DNA from: an uncultured Acetatifactor sp.
GTDB lineage: Bacteria > Bacillota > Clostridia > Lachnospirales > Lachnospiraceae
Direction of reading: 5' to 3'
NCBI GenBank assembly: GCA_947629645.1
Contig: CANREV010000008.1
Coordinates: forward strand, 33,067-97,066
Length of the DNA stretch: 64,000 nucleotides
The position numbers and the translations under genes are program-made. Positions 24,408 through 31,583 of this stretch are shown piece by piece. Below the pieces are notes generated by a model. That model had not been told where the DNA came from. It made no database searches and was given only the letters and a program-made list of their open reading frames with translations. The number at the start of each line of letters is the position of its first letter. Position 1 is the first letter of the stretch.

Positions 24408-25868
24408 TTAATTCCCCGATTTCTCGCAACAGTTCAGCCTTGCGGCCGGACTGTTGCATTTCTCCTGTTTTCCCTGTCCTTCTGCCAAATCAGGATTCCG
24501 CTCTATCCGCCACACCGCCTGACCAGAGCGGTATAATCCCAGCTTTTCCTGAAGGGCGGAGGAACTGTCATTTCCAGTTATCACATGTCCGTAAGGCGTC
24601 CAGCCCTTTTCCAGCGTTCTGTTGATAACATAAGCTTCCAGCGAAGAAGCAATCCCCTGTCTGCGGTATGTTTCCTCCACGTACAAAAGTCCCAGACCGC
24701 CTTCTATGTGCGTACCTATAAAGCCCACCTGTCTCTCCCCGACAAAAGCGCCGTACATCGCGCCCTCTCGGATCCGTTCTTCCACATACTCTGCATCGTC
24801 ATTGTCACAATGTCCTACAACATAATCCAGTTGTTCCAAAGTAAGTTTCCGGATCTCTTTACAGCGCACTGAGAGAGGGGTCCTGCGCGTATAGACCCAC
24901 TGATAGCATTCGTTGCGAACAGCAAATTCACCATCTTCACACAAAAGCTTTTTCCAAAATGCCTGGGAAGCCACATAGGAACGCGCTTCCTTCGGAGCCA
25001 GCGCAAGCAGTCTTTTCCCAGATTTCTCAGAGGATGCGGAAACCATACAGGTACCGCATTTTTTGTCATACAGCAGGATCTCATCCCCCTCCCAGAAAAG
25101 GATTTCGGCCCTGCCCCTGCTCAGACTTTCTATCATGTGGATATTGTCTCTTTTCGCCTTTAACAGTTTTTGGATCAGCCGCTGCTTTCGCTCGTACTTC
25201 GCGTATAAGTCCGGTCTGTTCTTTTCCGTCCGCTCTAAAGACTGCTCCAGCCGCCATTTAGCGATTTTTCGATGATCGCCCGAAAGAAGAACCTCGGGCA
25301 CTTTTATGTTATGCCAGACTTCAGGGCGGGAATACTGCGGATATTCCAGCAAGTCATTGAAAAAGCTCTCCTCCTCCGCGGAATTGTCGTTTCCCAGCAC
25401 TCCCGGAATCAGCCTTGCGATGGCATCGATCATCACCATGGCCGGCAGTTCCCCGCCAGTCAGAATGTAATCACCCAGCGAGATCCGATCTGTCACAATC
25501 TCCTCCAGCACCCGCTCGTCAATCCCTTCATAATGTCCGCAAAGAAAGATCAGTTCATCCTCCCCTGCCAGTTCCTGCGCCCTGCTCTGGTTAAACGGCA
25601 TACCCTGCGGAGTAACGTAGATCGTCCTGATGTTATCGCCTCGGGCAACATCTTTCCAGGCATCAAAAACGGGCTGCGCCTGCATCAGCATTCCGGCGCC
25701 GCCTCCGTAAGGATAATCATCCACTTTCTTATGTTTGTCCAGCGTATAGTCCCTGATATTGACCGCATTCAGAGATATCAGCTCTTTTTGGGCCGCCCTG
25801 CCGATAATACTGGAAGTAAAAACACCTGTGATCATCTCGGGGAACAAAGTCAAAACATGGATCTTCAT
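24408..25868 (-). CDS. trmD: TrmD tRNA (m1G37) methyltransferase fused to a GNAT acetyltransferase domain
   Basis: 486 residues, about twice the usual TrmD. Residues 1-240 are a full SPOUT-class TrmD: CGHYEGIDERV, ISLGDYILTGGELPA (the SAM knot) and FFNDLLEYPQYSRP with the catalytic Asp. It methylates G37 next to the anticodon and prevents +1 frameshifting. Residues about 245-350 form a linker or small domain. Residues about 350-465 look like a GNAT N-acetyltransferase with an acetyl-CoA loop RRQGIASSLE. No stop or start signal separates the two parts. Position between rimM and rplS is standard for trmD. The target of the acetyltransferase part is unknown; a tail of about 20 residues follows it. 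Confidence 0.9.
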   Translation of the reverse strand: MKIHVLTLFPEMITGVFTSSIIGRAAQKELISLNAVNIRDYTLDKHKKVDDYPYGGGAGMLMQAQPVFDAWKDVARGDNIRTIYVTPQGMPFNQSRAQELAGEDELIFLCGHYEGIDERVLEEIVTDRISLGDYILTGGELPAMVMIDAIARLIPGVLGNDNSAEEESFFNDLLEYPQYSRPEVWHNIKVPEVLLSGDHRKIAKWRLEQSLERTEKNRPDLYAKYERKQRLIQKLLKAKRDNIHMIESLSRGRAEILFWEGDEILLYDKKCGTCMVSASSEKSGKRLLALAPKEARSYVASQAFWKKLLCEDGEFAVRNECYQWVYTRRTPLSVRCKEIRKLTLEQLDYVVGHCDNDDAEYVEERIREGAMYGAFVGERQVGFIGTHIEGGLGLLYVEETYRRQGIASSLEAYVINRTLEKGWTPYGHVITGNDSSSALQEKLGLYRSGQAVWRIERNPDLAEGQGKQEKCNSPAARLNCCEKSGN

Positions 25869-25892
25869 GATAATGCTACCTGTCCTGATTTT

Positions 25893-26411
25893 CTATCCTT
25901 TTTCGTCCAGCAATCCTTCCAGTATATGGACCCTGATGGTTCCCGCCTCAATATCCACACCCAGGATACACTGTTTGATGGCCGGAAGCAGCAATTCCCT
26001 GCCGTCATTTAAATCTATCACATAAACGTCATTGGCTCCTGTCTCCATGACCTCCCGAAGCATGCCGATCTCCTGCTGTGTCTCATCCAGCACCTTAAGC
26101 CCTATAAGGTCGGCAATAAAATATTCGTCTTTCCGCAGCCTGACCGCATTTTCTCTGGAAACAAACAGTGACTTCTGGCGAAACCGTTCCACATCATTGA
26201 TATTGTCATAGCCTTTCAGCTTGAGAACAACAAACTGTTTTACAAATTTCACACTCTCGATTTCCAGTTTAAGGCGCTCTTTTCCCGTATCCAGAATCAC
26301 CTGTTTCAGCCGCTTAAAGCGATTCACATCGTCCGTAGTGGGATATACTTTCACTTCCCCCCGCACTCCGTGGGGAGAAGTGATGATCCCTACCTGAAAA
26401 AAATCCTCCAT
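25893..26411 (-). CDS. rimM: 16S rRNA processing protein RimM
   Basis: 172 residues. RimM helps assemble the 30S head and binds S19. The N-terminal RimM domain (about 1-90) opens FFQVGIITSPHGVRGEVKVYP, the family hallmark, and a PRC-barrel follows (about 95-170: EYFIADLIGLKVLD, ANDVYVIDLNDGRELLLPAI). It precedes trmD by 24 bases, the usual arrangement. Confidence 0.96.
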   Translation of the reverse strand: MEDFFQVGIITSPHGVRGEVKVYPTTDDVNRFKRLKQVILDTGKERLKLEIESVKFVKQFVVLKLKGYDNINDVERFRQKSLFVSRENAVRLRKDEYFIADLIGLKVLDETQQEIGMLREVMETGANDVYVIDLNDGRELLLPAIKQCILGVDIEAGTIRVHILEGLLDEKG

Positions 26412-26539
26412 ATCCTGTGCCTTTCGATCTTCTGTCCACTATTTTACCCCTAAGCCAAGGAAAGAGAAACACGCATCGCATGTTCCTCTTTCACAGGCCG
26501 TTTCGGCAGTTTATCCCCACGGGCAGCGTGCCGGACGGG

Positions 26540-26767
26540 TCAAACGATCTCTACGTCTACTCTCTTGTTTTCCTTTGATGCCGCCGCTTTCACAACAGAA
26601 CGGATAGCCTTGGCGATCCGCCCCTGTTTGCCGATAACCTTACCCATATCAGATGCAGCTACATGAAGTTCGATGACTGTATTCCTACCCTCATTTTTCT
26701 CAGTTACAACGACTTCATCCGGATTATCAACAAGTGCTTTTGCAACTACTTCCACTAATTCCTTCAT
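26540..26767 (-). CDS. khpA: KH-domain RNA-binding protein KhpA (YlqC)
   Basis: 75 residues, a single KH domain with the GxxG loop in VIGKQGRIAKAIR. KhpA pairs with KhpB in Gram-positive bacteria and binds RNA with effects on cell elongation and division. It lies between rpsP and rimM, as in most Firmicutes. The 128 bases to rimM hold no recognisable feature. Confidence 0.95.
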   Translation of the reverse strand: MKELVEVVAKALVDNPDEVVVTEKNEGRNTVIELHVAASDMGKVIGKQGRIAKAIRSVVKAAASKENKRVDVEIV

Positions 26768-26791
26768 AAGCCACCTCCTAAGAATCTGAAC

Positions 26792-27037
26792 CTATTTCTC
26801 GATACCAGCCACCTTGAAAAGTTTGCTTACCTGCTCTGTAGGCTGCGCACCGTTTGCCAGCCATTTCTTTGCCAGTTCCTCGTTGATCTTAAAGGTGCTG
26901 GGATTCGTGCTGGGATCATAAGTTCCGATCTCCTCGATAAATTTGCCATCTCTGGGAGAACGGGAATCAGCTACGATGATTCTATAAAAAGGAGCCTTCT
27001 TCTGTCCCATTCTTCTCAATCTGATTTTTACTGCCAT
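26792..27037 (-). CDS. rpsP: 30S ribosomal protein S16
   Basis: 81 residues, the standard length. [20 protein letters not shown] is shortened here to its key RLRRMG...[14 protein letters not shown] opening, with ADSRSPRDG and IEEIGTYDP following. The ATG at 27037 is fixed by CGGAGG 8 bases upstream; upstream in-frame codons do not match the family. It lies between ffh and khpA. Confidence 0.97.
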   Translation of the reverse strand: MAVKIRLRRMGQKKAPFYRIIVADSRSPRDGKFIEEIGTYDPSTNPSTFKINEELAKKWLANGAQPTEQVSKLFKVAGIEK

Positions 27038-27142
27038 GTTTTTACCTCCGTCAATAAATGTAAATTTGATATATTTCAGGCTTTCGCCTCTGAAAAGGCC
27101 CATGATCCGGTCTGCGACCGGTTGACGGCCTGATCATACTGT

Positions 27143-28513
27143 TTAAAAAGGGAACCTGCCGCCAAACCCTGTGGGGAAGCCGCCCATCATACCGCGGCCG
27201 CGCCTGCCGCCACCTCCGAATTGCTTCATCAGCTTCTGGCTCTGCTCAAACTGCTTGATAAAACGGTTCACCACCGCGATGTCAACTCCCGCCCCTTTGG
27301 CGATACGATGCTTTCTTTGAGGATTCAGAAGCTTAGGATCCCTTCTCTCCTCTTTGGTCATGGAAAGGACAATGGCTTCCATGTGCTTTAACTGTTTCTC
27401 ATCCACCATGGAATTTAAGTCCGCGCCCTTGAGCCCCATATTGGGAAGCATGCTCAAAATGCCGGACAGACCGCCCATATTGCGCATCTGCTTCATGCTC
27501 TCCAGGTAGTCCTCAAAATCGAACTTGCCTTTCTTCATGCGCCCCGCCATCTCGCGGCCTTTTTCTTCATCTATATCAATACTTTCCTGTGCCTTTTCGA
27601 TCAGGGAAAGCACATCTCCCATTCCCAGGATACGGTTGGCCATACGATCGGGGTAAAACTGCTCCATATCGGAAAGCTTTTCCCCCATGCCAACGTACAA
27701 AATAGGCTTACCTGTCACAGCCTTGATGGATAACGCCGCACCGCCTCTGGTATCCCCATCCATCTTCGTCAGGACTACTCCATCGATCCCTACCTTGTCG
27801 TCAAATTCTTTCGCCACATTGACCGCATCCTGTCCGGTCATGGCGTCTACCACCAAAAGCGTCTGGTGCACGGAAACCTTCTCTTTGATCTCCTGAAGTT
27901 CCGCCATCATCTCCTGATCTACATGAAGACGGCCCGCAGTATCTAAAATGACTACGTTATGTCCGTTCTTTTCCGCAAAAGAGACGGCTTCTTTCGCAAT
28001 CTCCGCAGGTTTGTGACCGGTTCCCATAGAGAACACGTCCACCTCCTGTTTTTTCCCGTTGATCTGCAGCTGTTCAATCGCCGCGGGACGATAGATATCA
28101 CATGCTGCCAGCAGAGATTTCTTACCCTTCTGCTTCAGCTTTCCGGCAATCTTTGCCGTGGCCGTGGTCTTACCGGCGCCCTGAAGGCCTGCCATCATAA
28201 TGACGGTGATCGCTTTTCCCGGCTGCATGGCGATCTCAGTGGGCTCACTGCCCATAAGGGCTATCATTTCCTCATTGACGATCTTGATCACCATCTGTGC
28301 GGGATTCAGTCCGTTCATCACGTCCTGTCCGATAGCTCTCTCCTCCACTGAACTGATAAACTGCTTGACCACTTTGAAATTCACATCCGCTTCCAAAAGA
28401 GCCATCCTGACTTCCTTCAGGGCAGTTTTAACGTCTTCCTCCGTCAGCCGGCCCTTGCCGCGCAGATTTCTGAAAATATTTTGTAATTTATCTGTTAAGC
28501 TTTCAAATGCCAC
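27143..28513 (-). CDS. ffh: Signal recognition particle protein Ffh
   Basis: 456 residues. Ffh binds signal sequences on nascent chains and docks with FtsY. The N domain (1-90) is followed by the G domain with P-loop GLQGAGKTTATAKIAGKL near residue 108, DTAGR and TKMDGD. The M domain (about 300-456) is methionine-rich and binds 4.5S/6S RNA, ending in a Gly/Arg/Met tail. The SRP RNA gene is not in the window. ylxM precedes it, the usual Gram-positive order. Confidence 0.97.
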   Translation of the reverse strand: MAFESLTDKLQNIFRNLRGKGRLTEEDVKTALKEVRMALLEADVNFKVVKQFISSVEERAIGQDVMNGLNPAQMVIKIVNEEMIALMGSEPTEIAMQPGKAITVIMMAGLQGAGKTTATAKIAGKLKQKGKKSLLAACDIYRPAAIEQLQINGKKQEVDVFSMGTGHKPAEIAKEAVSFAEKNGHNVVILDTAGRLHVDQEMMAELQEIKEKVSVHQTLLVVDAMTGQDAVNVAKEFDDKVGIDGVVLTKMDGDTRGGAALSIKAVTGKPILYVGMGEKLSDMEQFYPDRMANRILGMGDVLSLIEKAQESIDIDEEKGREMAGRMKKGKFDFEDYLESMKQMRNMGGLSGILSMLPNMGLKGADLNSMVDEKQLKHMEAIVLSMTKEERRDPKLLNPQRKHRIAKGAGVDIAVVNRFIKQFEQSQKLMKQFGGGGRRGRGMMGGFPTGFGGRFPF

Positions 28514-28590
28514 CTGTCATTCCTCACAAAATGATTCTGTTTTAAAATTTCCTGTCAGGATACCGGAATCTCCCAAAACAATATCTAAAT

Positions 28591-28947
28591 TCACAATTCT
28601 TCCAGCAGTTTCCGGGATAAGTCCCTGATCTCGGACAGATTTTCCATAACCCGTGCGCTGTCTGACCTTCCCTGTTCCGTCAACTGCGCTATCAGTCCGA
28701 TCGTTGCCTTTGCTCTGGCAAAACGCTCCACCAGATGAAGCTTCTCCTCATAACCCTGAAGGATCCTGTCGCATCTTTTGACCAGGTCATGTACGCCCTG
28801 CCTGCTGATACCCTGCTCCTGGGCGATCTCGCCGAGGGACATATCGTTGTATACCACATCTTCGTAAATCTTACGCTGATGCTCCGTCAGCAGTTCCCCA
28901 TAAAAATCATACAACATGGTCTGCTCATAGATCTTATCCATTTCCAT
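28591..28947 (-). CDS. ylxM: YlxM family helix-turn-helix protein (UPF0122)
   Basis: 118 residues. A sigma-70 region-4-like helix-turn-helix appears at LGEIAQEQGISRQGVHDLVKR (about 38-58), followed by a helical tail. In Streptococcus, YlxM binds the SRP and modulates it. It is the first gene of the ylxM-ffh-rpsP-khpA-rimM-trmD-rplS operon, with AGGTGA 7 bases before the ATG and a strong promoter about 40 bases upstream. Confidence 0.92.
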   Translation of the reverse strand: MEMDKIYEQTMLYDFYGELLTEHQRKIYEDVVYNDMSLGEIAQEQGISRQGVHDLVKRCDRILQGYEEKLHLVERFARAKATIGLIAQLTEQGRSDSARVMENLSEIRDLSRKLLEEL

Positions 28948-28981
28948 TGGAAATCACCTGCAAAATTTCTCAACTTTGAGT

Positions 28982-29010
28982 ATATTACTACAGAAACAGA
29001 TCGGTGTCAA
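28982..29010 (-). promoter_or_regulatory. Sigma-A promoter of the ylxM-ffh operon
   Basis: On the minus strand TTGACA (complement of 29005-29010) and TAATAT (complement of 28982-28987) are spaced by 17 bases. The transcript would begin about 25-30 bases before the ylxM ATG. Confidence 0.8.
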
Positions 29011-29487
29011 GTATTTTTTCTTGTCACACATATGTTCGCGCTTCAGCATACTCTTACCGGCTTTGCTCACACTTTCTCTTTCCAGTTTGAGATAACTATA
29101 CCATTCCGTCAGCCCGCGCCCGGCCGCACTGCAAAAGAAGTGTTATTACAATCAAACGGGAATACCTGTGGCGCTTGCTTTCTTCACTCTCTGCTTTTCA
29201 AACAAAAAGCGGCTACAAACTCTATGCTCATAACCGCCTCTGCGCTGTGTTGTGATTCAGTTGTGATGGCAGGTGCTGCCAGTTCAATGAATGGGAAGTT
29301 GTATTATAATATCTTTCCTCAATGAGGGCAATACGTTCCTTCAGAAGTGATCATTTTTCACGGTAAGGACATCTCATGGAGAACTTCAGAATTACAATGC
29401 ACACAGGGAAAAACGCCCTGATATATTCGAGTTGTCTCCATAATGTAGTCAGTCAAAAAGCCGCGTTCTATCCAAAAAAGACCAAAC
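29011..29487. other. Intergenic region without recognisable gene
   Basis: About 475 bases. It holds only short hairpins (GGCAG-gtg-CTGCC near 29265; GCTTTT-caaaca-AAAAGC near 29194) and a plus-strand TATAAT near 29301 with a poor -35. A 60-codon plus-strand reading frame from 29376 runs into the neighbouring gene on the other strand and shows no family features. The base composition is uneven, as expected at the edge of an accessory segment. I see no tRNA or SRP RNA in it. Confidence 0.6.
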
Positions 29488-29946
29488 TCATCGTTCATGA
29501 AGCGGTGTATAAAGATACTTCTCATATTTCTCTACAGCCTTCTGATGAATCGAGTTAGGGACGCCGACCTTATTGCCTGCTTCTCTTATTTTCCCATCCA
29601 CGATTTCACAGACTGTATCATTGATCATGAACTGCCTGCTGACATCTACCCCCATCTGCTTCAGAAATTCCAGCATCATCTCCGGCGTTGCATACGCATA
29701 CATCAGATCAGAAAAAGCCTGTTGGTCTCCAAAATGGATCAGCGCCGATAATCCCCAGGAGAACTTTTCTGCCTGAACATTTCTTTCATGTGTATCATAT
29801 TCCTCGCCCTCGACCTGGATATGATCTTCCTTCACAAGGAACTTAAGTCCGTTTCCGAAGTCAAATTCGTCTCCCACGCCGATAGAAAGGCGGTTTGCTG
29901 CCGGATCATAGCCGGTTGCATTATGGGTTTTGATCATATCCATCAT
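29488..29946 (-). CDS. Hypothetical protein, probably missing its 5' end
   Basis: 152 residues from the first ATG, not recognised with confidence. It is soluble and acidic, with no signal peptide or membrane helix; the segments YDPAANRLSIGVGDEFDFGN and VPNSIHQKAVEKYEKYLY look like conserved blocks of a real protein. The same frame continues for 27 more codons upstream (to about 30027) with coding-like sequence (INGELDEKDSDTLNGFDKVN) but no ATG or GTG, then meets a stop. No clear ribosome binding site precedes the ATG at 29946. This suggests a gene that lost its start, fused next to the upstream unknown gene; a rare start codon is the alternative. Confidence 0.5.
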   Translation of the reverse strand: MMDMIKTHNATGYDPAANRLSIGVGDEFDFGNGLKFLVKEDHIQVEGEEYDTHERNVQAEKFSWGLSALIHFGDQQAFSDLMYAYATPEMMLEFLKQMGVDVSRQFMINDTVCEIVDGKIREAGNKVGVPNSIHQKAVEKYEKYLYTPLHER

Positions 29947-30019
29947 CTTTCGTATTCCGGCTTTATTTACCTTGTCAAAACCATTTAATGTATCGGAATC
30001 CTTTTCATCCAGTTCACCA

Positions 30020-30346
30020 TTAATTTTGCGCCTGTTGCTGCCAATAGGCTACAATTTTATCAATCATCTTTATACAATCCTGCTGTGCGGTAGCCTCATT
30101 ATATGGCTGCATCTCACTATAGGTATGCCCGCAAGGTTCCATTTCGCCTTCTTCAAAACCGCCACATACTCCAAGAAGCCATTTCCCCAGCAAACCCGTT
30201 TTAAATTTAAAGATATAATAATTCATTTCTTTGTACTCAAATTGTCCTGCACACTCCATTTTACCAGGCGCCTTTCCCAATTCTTGCGGATCTGATAACC
30301 ACTCAAGCATATTTGTTTCAGCTACATTCAGTTGTTGTTGATTCAT
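30020..30346 (-). CDS. Hypothetical protein, 108 residues
   Basis: Not recognised. A small acidic soluble protein with a Trp/Leu-rich middle (KTGLLGKWLLGVCGGF) and a C-terminal helix (CIKMIDKIVAYW); four cysteines, no signal peptide. AAAGGGG precedes the ATG by 6 bases, so translation is credible. It is followed directly, within a few bases, by the start-less gene at 29488, which may be the product of a recombination at this gene's end. No functional clue from neighbours. Confidence 0.6.
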   Translation of the reverse strand: MNQQQLNVAETNMLEWLSDPQELGKAPGKMECAGQFEYKEMNYYIFKFKTGLLGKWLLGVCGGFEEGEMEPCGHTYSEMQPYNEATAQQDCIKMIDKIVAYWQQQAQN

Positions 30347-30421
30347 TGTTTTCCCCTTTCCATATCTTAAAGCTATTCTAAATGAAGTATCTTTTCTATC
30401 ACAGCCAGATTATACTCCAAA

Positions 30422-31405
30422 CTACCCATACTTGCAACCAGGAGCAGCTTTATGATTGACCGCTCTTCCCCTCCTGTATTCGCGCGGCGTACATCCCGCT
30501 ATTTCAGAGAACTTCACATTGAAGTATCCCGTTCCCGAAAATCCACACTTTCCGGCGATCTCGGTTATGCTCATATCGCTCTGGTCCAAAAGCTCCATGG
30601 CGCGGGAAATCCGATAGCGGATCAGATACTCAAACGGTGTCTTGAGCGTTTCTGCCTTAAATACCCGCGAAAAATATTCTCTGCTCATGCAGGACTCCGA
30701 TGCGATCTGTTCGAGCGTCAGCGGTTCGGCATAATGCCTATGGATAAAGTCTATCGCCTGTCGAATACGTTCACGGTTAAGCCTGTCCGCGGATTTGGGC
30801 TGCCGGACCCGTTCGGCGCTAGTTACAAGCAGCTTCCAGATTCTCAGTAAATTCGATTTAATAGTAATCTCCGCGCCGGATTCGTCCGACTTTAAAAACA
30901 ACTCCGGATGCTTTCCATGCAGCGGGTCCCGGTCGTACGGCCCGCAGTCGTAAAGCGATATTATTTCAGTCAGCAGATCAATTATTTCCGCCTGCCATGG
31001 TACATTGCGCCTGAAGACAGTATTAAACTTAAGCTCGCCTGAAACAACGGGCGAGATATATTTTTCATAGATGACATCGGTCGGGCTGCCAAAAAACAGC
31101 CTGGAAAAGACCGCGGCATAAAAGACCGACTGGCAGTTATTCTTTGTCCGATAAGCCGAGTGGAGCGCGCCTGACGGCACAAAAACGACTTCGCCTTCCT
31201 TGATCGGGTATTCCACACCGCCGACCGTGAAAACGCAGTCGCCTCGCGCGAGATAAAAAAACTCGAATTCAGGGTGCCAGTGAGAATATAAAATGCTGTA
31301 TTTTGCATTCTCGCCGAGAGAATAATTCGGCGGCATGACGGTTTTATGAATCCCGATGGGGAAAAAACTCGTGCCATGAGAAAGCGTTTCAAAATCATAG
31401 TCCAT
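30422..31405 (-). CDS. AraC-family regulator with cupin sensor domain
   Basis: 327 residues. The N-terminal part (about 20-130) has a cupin-like beta barrel (HWHPEFEFFYLARGD, IKEGEVVFVPSGALHS) that usually binds a sugar. The C-terminal AraC domain (about 225-320) has both helix-turn-helix units: TLEQIASESCMSREYFSRVF and MSITEIAGKCGFSGTGYFNVK. The ATG at 31405 has GGGGAGG 8 bases upstream and sits just after the promoter; a longer form would overlap the promoter. It is divergent from a GH31 glycosidase, which it probably controls. Confidence 0.92.
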   Translation of the reverse strand: MDYDFETLSHGTSFFPIGIHKTVMPPNYSLGENAKYSILYSHWHPEFEFFYLARGDCVFTVGGVEYPIKEGEVVFVPSGALHSAYRTKNNCQSVFYAAVFSRLFFGSPTDVIYEKYISPVVSGELKFNTVFRRNVPWQAEIIDLLTEIISLYDCGPYDRDPLHGKHPELFLKSDESGAEITIKSNLLRIWKLLVTSAERVRQPKSADRLNRERIRQAIDFIHRHYAEPLTLEQIASESCMSREYFSRVFKAETLKTPFEYLIRYRISRAMELLDQSDMSITEIAGKCGFSGTGYFNVKFSEIAGCTPREYRRGRAVNHKAAPGCKYG

Positions 31406-31427
31406 AGTCTGTCCTCCCCTGTGCAAT

Positions 31428-31456
31428 AGTGTATGTTTTTTATAAAAATATGTCAA
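31428..31456 (-). promoter_or_regulatory. Sigma-A promoter of the AraC regulator
   Basis: Minus-strand TTGACA (complement of 31451-31456) and TACACT (complement of 31428-31433) are spaced by 17 bases, giving a leader of only about 15 bases, just enough for the ribosome binding site. Confidence 0.75.
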
Positions 31457-31521
31457 TAAAAATAAATTCCAAAGCCAAATCAATCGGTAAAAAGTCAATA
31501 TCCTAAAAATTAATGTCAATA
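31452..31521. promoter_or_regulatory. Phased GTCAATA repeats, candidate AraC operator
   Basis: GTCAATA occurs at 31452-31458, 31494-31500 and 31515-31521, spaced 42 and 21 bases, four and two helical turns. The first overlaps the -35 box of the regulator's promoter. An extended -10 (TGTTAAAAT, 31548-31556) for the glycosidase lies just downstream of the last repeat. Same-face direct repeats next to a promoter are typical AraC-family sites, but the assignment is inferred. Confidence 0.5.
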
Positions 31522-31583
31522 TAATGAAAGTTTTCCCTATACAGATATGTTAAAATAAATCTATCAATTTCCGGGAGGTTTTT

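Noticed and set aside
28948..29487. SRP RNA gene next to ffh/ylxM
   Set aside because: No GGTCAGGTCCGGAAGGAAGC-like core was found in this gap.
29376..29558. Sixty-codon plus-strand gene
   Set aside because: It overlaps the 152-residue gene on the other strand, has no family features and no good ribosome binding site.
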